Assembly: GCA_002493515.1 (NCBI GenBank)
Contig: DKYZ01000028.1
Coordinates: forward strand, 1 to 16,875
Origin: Porphyromonadaceae bacterium UBA7087
Lineage (GTDB): Bacteria > Bacteroidota > Bacteroidia > Bacteroidales > Muribaculaceae
DNA length: 16,875 nucleotides
Direction: 5' to 3'
This document shows, in pieces, positions 14,791 to 16,875 of this stretch (the first letter of the stretch is position 1; each line of letters begins with the position of its first letter). The notes under the pieces were generated by a model, which had not been told where the DNA came from, ran no database searches, and saw only the letters and a program-made list of their open reading frames with translations. Both the position numbers and the translations under genes were made by a program.

Positions 14791-15036
14791 TTAGAGGAAC
14801 AAAGCCAGGGCAGCGACAATCACTGCGAAAAGGGCAACACCCTCCACAAGAGCCGCAATAACAATCATGTTGGAACGGATGTCACCGGCCGACTCAGGCT
14901 GACGGGCGATGGCCTCCATGGCGGAAGAACCGATCTTTCCGATTCCGATACCTGCTGCAATGGCGGCGATGCCGGCTCCAAGTGCTGCACCGAGTGCTGT
15001 CAACGGTGCGACTGCTGCTAAAATCATTGATAACAT
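14791..15036 (-). CDS. atpE: F1Fo ATP synthase subunit c
   Basis: This 81-residue hairpin of two membrane helices forms the rotor ring. Helix 1 is glycine-rich (ALGAGIAAIAAGIGIGKIGS), the polar loop reads ARQPESAGDIR, and helix 2 carries the ion-binding Glu65 in IVIAALVEGVALFAVIVAAL. The residues after Glu65 are Gly-Val-Ala, not the Ser-Thr of sodium-type rings, and helix 1 has no glutamine at the matching place. This points to proton coupling. The ATG at 15036 was chosen; an internal Met at residue 4 is a less likely start. It follows atpB after 56 bp. Confidence 0.97.
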   Translation of the reverse strand: MLSMILAAVAPLTALGAALGAGIAAIAAGIGIGKIGSSAMEAIARQPESAGDIRSNMIVIAALVEGVALFAVIVAALALFL

Positions 15037-15092
15037 AGTTGTAGTTGTTTTAAGTTTATTTTTTTGTTTATTTTATCTTTTTGATTCCCCTT

Positions 15093-16397
15093 TCATATGT
15101 CTACCGAAGCCGGAACAGCGACCTCCTCGACCTTACCGTCCTTTATCTCCTTCTCATGACCCTCGTGGCCATCCTCCTGACCCATCGCGATGAACATCGT
15201 GGAAAGCATCGTGAAGACATAGGCCTGGATGAAGCTTACAAGCACATCAAGCGCGAGCATGAAAATGGTGAAGAGCACTGATATCACAACCGACCCTCCG
15301 GCTGCCGCGGCTCCATAGGCTGCGAAGATGAAGATAAGCATCACCAGGGTGATTACAATCATATGGCCTCCCATCATGTTGGCAAAGAGACGGACACAGA
15401 GCGCCGCGGGCTTTGTGAAGATTCCGAAAATCTCGATCACCTGCATGATAGGCAGCGGACACTTCAGCCAGATAGGGACGTCGGGCCAGAACATCTCTTT
15501 CCAGTAATGCTTCTTGCCAAGCACGTTGGTCATGATGAACGTCAGCGTCGCGAGCACGAGCGTCACCGCGATATTGCCGGTAAGGTTCGCGCCGCCCGGG
15601 AATATCACGATAAGTCCGAGTAGGTTCATTGTCAGGATGAAGAAGAAGCACGTCAGCAGATAAGGCGCGAATTTCTTTGCCTTGTCGTGAAGCGTGTCCT
15701 TGATCACTCCATAATATATGAAGCTGACAAGAAGCTCGAAGAAGCCCATACCCTTGCGGGGAGCCTTGTAGCCCTTGCGCCCGTAATATCTGGCCAGGCC
15801 CATGACCATCAGAGTCACGAGAACTGCCGCGATGAGAAGGGCAAGCACATTCTTGGTGATGGATATGTCGACAGGCTTATACTCCCGGTAGAAGACTCCG
15901 CCTATCTCGTCATAGCCCTCGAGGCCCTGGCCGTCGCCGGCTTCAAGAGCCCTGTTGCCGGCAGCCTGTTCCCTGACAGTCTTCTCCTGCTCCGCGTCAA
16001 GCGGGAAGAGCTGCACCACCTTGTCCTTGTGGGCGCTTTCCTCCGGGGCGAGGGTGAACATATACTGCTTTCCATCCCTCTCGGCCGTGTGAATCACCGG
16101 CACAAGCTCCTCATGCTTCTTGCCGGAGGCCTCATCCTCCGTCACCACCACCTCGGTGAGCTTGCCGGAAGAGAAGCAGAACCAATTTCCGTCTTCCGCA
16201 CGGACGATTACCGGAAGGGGTATCCTATAGACATGGCTGAAAGGAACCTCCCATCCGTAGCCGTCGCCGAGATGATGGAATATCACCTTCTTAACGTCGA
16301 TGCCGCCGTCACCTCCCGACGAGGCCCGCGTAGAGAAAGGAAGCGCGAGCACCGCCGCAAGCATCAGCATCAATATCGATATACGGTTGCTTTTCAT
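15093..16397 (-). CDS. atpB: F1Fo ATP synthase subunit a with a long N-terminal extension
   Basis: This is the stator channel of Fo that guides protons to the c ring. At 434 residues it is much longer than E. coli subunit a (271). The N-terminus is a signal-like segment (ISILMLMLAAVLALPFSTRA) followed by about 150 residues of polar sequence (DVKKVIFHHLGDGYGWEVPF and onward) that should lie in the periplasm. Bacteroidetes AtpB proteins are known to carry such an extension. The core has the essential arginine, Arg336, in AALCVRLFANMMGGHMIVIT. The polar C-terminal tail ends in VPASVDI. There is no separate atpI-like gene between atpC and atpB; the gap is 29 bp. Confidence 0.96.
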   Translation of the reverse strand: MKSNRISILMLMLAAVLALPFSTRASSGGDGGIDVKKVIFHHLGDGYGWEVPFSHVYRIPLPVIVRAEDGNWFCFSSGKLTEVVVTEDEASGKKHEELVPVIHTAERDGKQYMFTLAPEESAHKDKVVQLFPLDAEQEKTVREQAAGNRALEAGDGQGLEGYDEIGGVFYREYKPVDISITKNVLALLIAAVLVTLMVMGLARYYGRKGYKAPRKGMGFFELLVSFIYYGVIKDTLHDKAKKFAPYLLTCFFFILTMNLLGLIVIFPGGANLTGNIAVTLVLATLTFIMTNVLGKKHYWKEMFWPDVPIWLKCPLPIMQVIEIFGIFTKPAALCVRLFANMMGGHMIVITLVMLIFIFAAYGAAAAGGSVVISVLFTIFMLALDVLVSFIQAYVFTMLSTMFIAMGQEDGHEGHEKEIKDGKVEEVAVPASVDI

Positions 16398-16426
16398 TTC
16401 TTATTCTTTTATGCCGCCGCTCCACA

Positions 16427-16663
16427 TCAATAGATGCACACCGACACCACGTTGTTGTCTACATCCGCAAGACCACCCTTTATCTCGATCTCATTCTCCT
16501 GACCCTCCTTGTTGCGGAAGACTACTTTCCCCTTCTGCAACACGGATATCAGGGAGGCGTGGTTTCTCAAAACCGTAAACGAGCCCAGGGCTCCCGGCAT
16601 TGTCACCGACACTGCCTCACCTTTGAAAAGCACGTCGTGGGGAGATATTATCTCAAGTGTCAT
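16427..16663 (-). CDS. atpC: F1Fo ATP synthase subunit epsilon, short form
   Basis: This subunit binds gamma and the c ring in the rotor. The 78 residues cover only the N-terminal beta-sandwich (LEIISPHDVLFKGEAVSVTM to NEIEIKGGLADVDNNVVSVC). The C-terminal two-helix domain of the 139-residue E. coli protein is absent, and the frame ends in a stop, so this is the natural end. Without these helices the subunit cannot give the epsilon-type inhibition of ATP hydrolysis known from E. coli. Short epsilon subunits occur in Bacteroidetes. It follows atpD after 47 bp. Confidence 0.95.
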   Translation of the reverse strand: MTLEIISPHDVLFKGEAVSVTMPGALGSFTVLRNHASLISVLQKGKVVFRNKEGQENEIEIKGGLADVDNNVVSVCIY

Positions 16664-16710
16664 CTTTCTGGATCTTTCTTATTATTGTTTAGTGTCTGAA
16701 ACCTGCCGCG

Positions 16711-16875
16711 TCACTTGACGTCGGCAAGCATCTTCTTACCCTTGGCGATGGCCTCGTCGATTGTGCCGACATTGAGGAACGCCTGCTCGGGATACTCGTC
16801 TACCTCGCCGTCAAGAATCATCTTGAAGCCGCGGATCGTCTCGGCAAGAGGCACCATCACGCCGGGAAGGCCGGT
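16711..16875 (-). CDS. atpD: F1Fo ATP synthase subunit beta, C-terminal end (partial)
   Basis: The last 54 codons and a TGA at 16711-16713 are present; the rest lies outside the window. The end reads TGLPGVMVPLAETIRGFKMI, then LDGEVDEYPEQAFLNVGTID, then EAIAKGKKMLADVK. These are the diagnostic last helices of the catalytic beta subunit ('G.yv.l.eti.gf..il.Ge.D..PE.aFy.vG.ieea'). The nucleotide site and catalytic residues are not visible. It heads the visible part of the operon, so the promoter must lie beyond the window edge. Confidence 0.95.
   Translation of the reverse strand, partial: TGLPGVMVPLAETIRGFKMILDGEVDEYPEQAFLNVGTIDEAIAKGKKMLADVK

Noticed and set aside
14791..15036. Sodium-type c ring
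   Set aside because: The residues after Glu65 are Gly-Val-Ala rather than Ser-Thr, and helix 1 has no matching glutamine.

Overview
The window looks like a chromosomal segment of a Bacteroidales bacterium, most likely in or near Muribaculaceae. This is inferred from gene content, not from a search. The atp genes run in the Bacteroidetes order (beta and epsilon first, then a, c, b, delta, alpha, gamma). The a subunit has the long N-terminal extension seen in that phylum. The start codons lack clear Shine-Dalgarno sites, and promoter-like sites fit the Bacteroidetes -33 TTTG / -7 TAnnTTTG pattern. All intact genes are on the minus strand.

Region 1, right to centre (16875 to about 4470, minus strand), is one tightly packed energy-conservation cluster. 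It contains the 3' end of atpD, then atpC, atpB, atpE, atpF, atpH, atpA and atpG. With only 46 bp between, these are followed by nuoI, nuoJ, nuoK, nuoL, nuoM and nuoN and a strong terminator hairpin. Together they encode most of an F1Fo ATP synthase and the membrane arm plus one Fe-S subunit of respiratory complex I. The complex I subunits A, B, C/D and H are not in the window. A perfect 11-bp inverted repeat and a -7-like box sit between atpA and atpG and may allow separate control of the distal part.

Region 2 (about 4407 to 3193) holds a single MFS transporter gene, preceded by three perfect 14-bp tandem repeats that reach almost to its start codon.

Region 3 (about 3200 to 1) is an accessory region with signs of decay. 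It contains (a) a plus-strand remnant that looks like the two ends of an AAA+ ATPase gene of the DUF4143 type, with the middle deleted but a well-formed promoter and two upstream direct repeats still present; (b) a TPR / transmembrane / helix-turn-helix regulator split by an in-frame TAG; (c) three hairpins in a row and an array of 11-bp TTGTTCGGAAW repeats; (d) a small secreted protein; and (e) the N-terminal 93 codons of what looks like a radical-SAM maturase, cut by the window edge.

I see no CRISPR array, tRNA, rRNA, transposase or obvious new defence system. The best leads are the decayed ATPase locus with its preserved control region, the 11-bp array, the interrupted regulator, the atp-nuo junction, and the replacement of the conserved TM7 lysine in NuoM.
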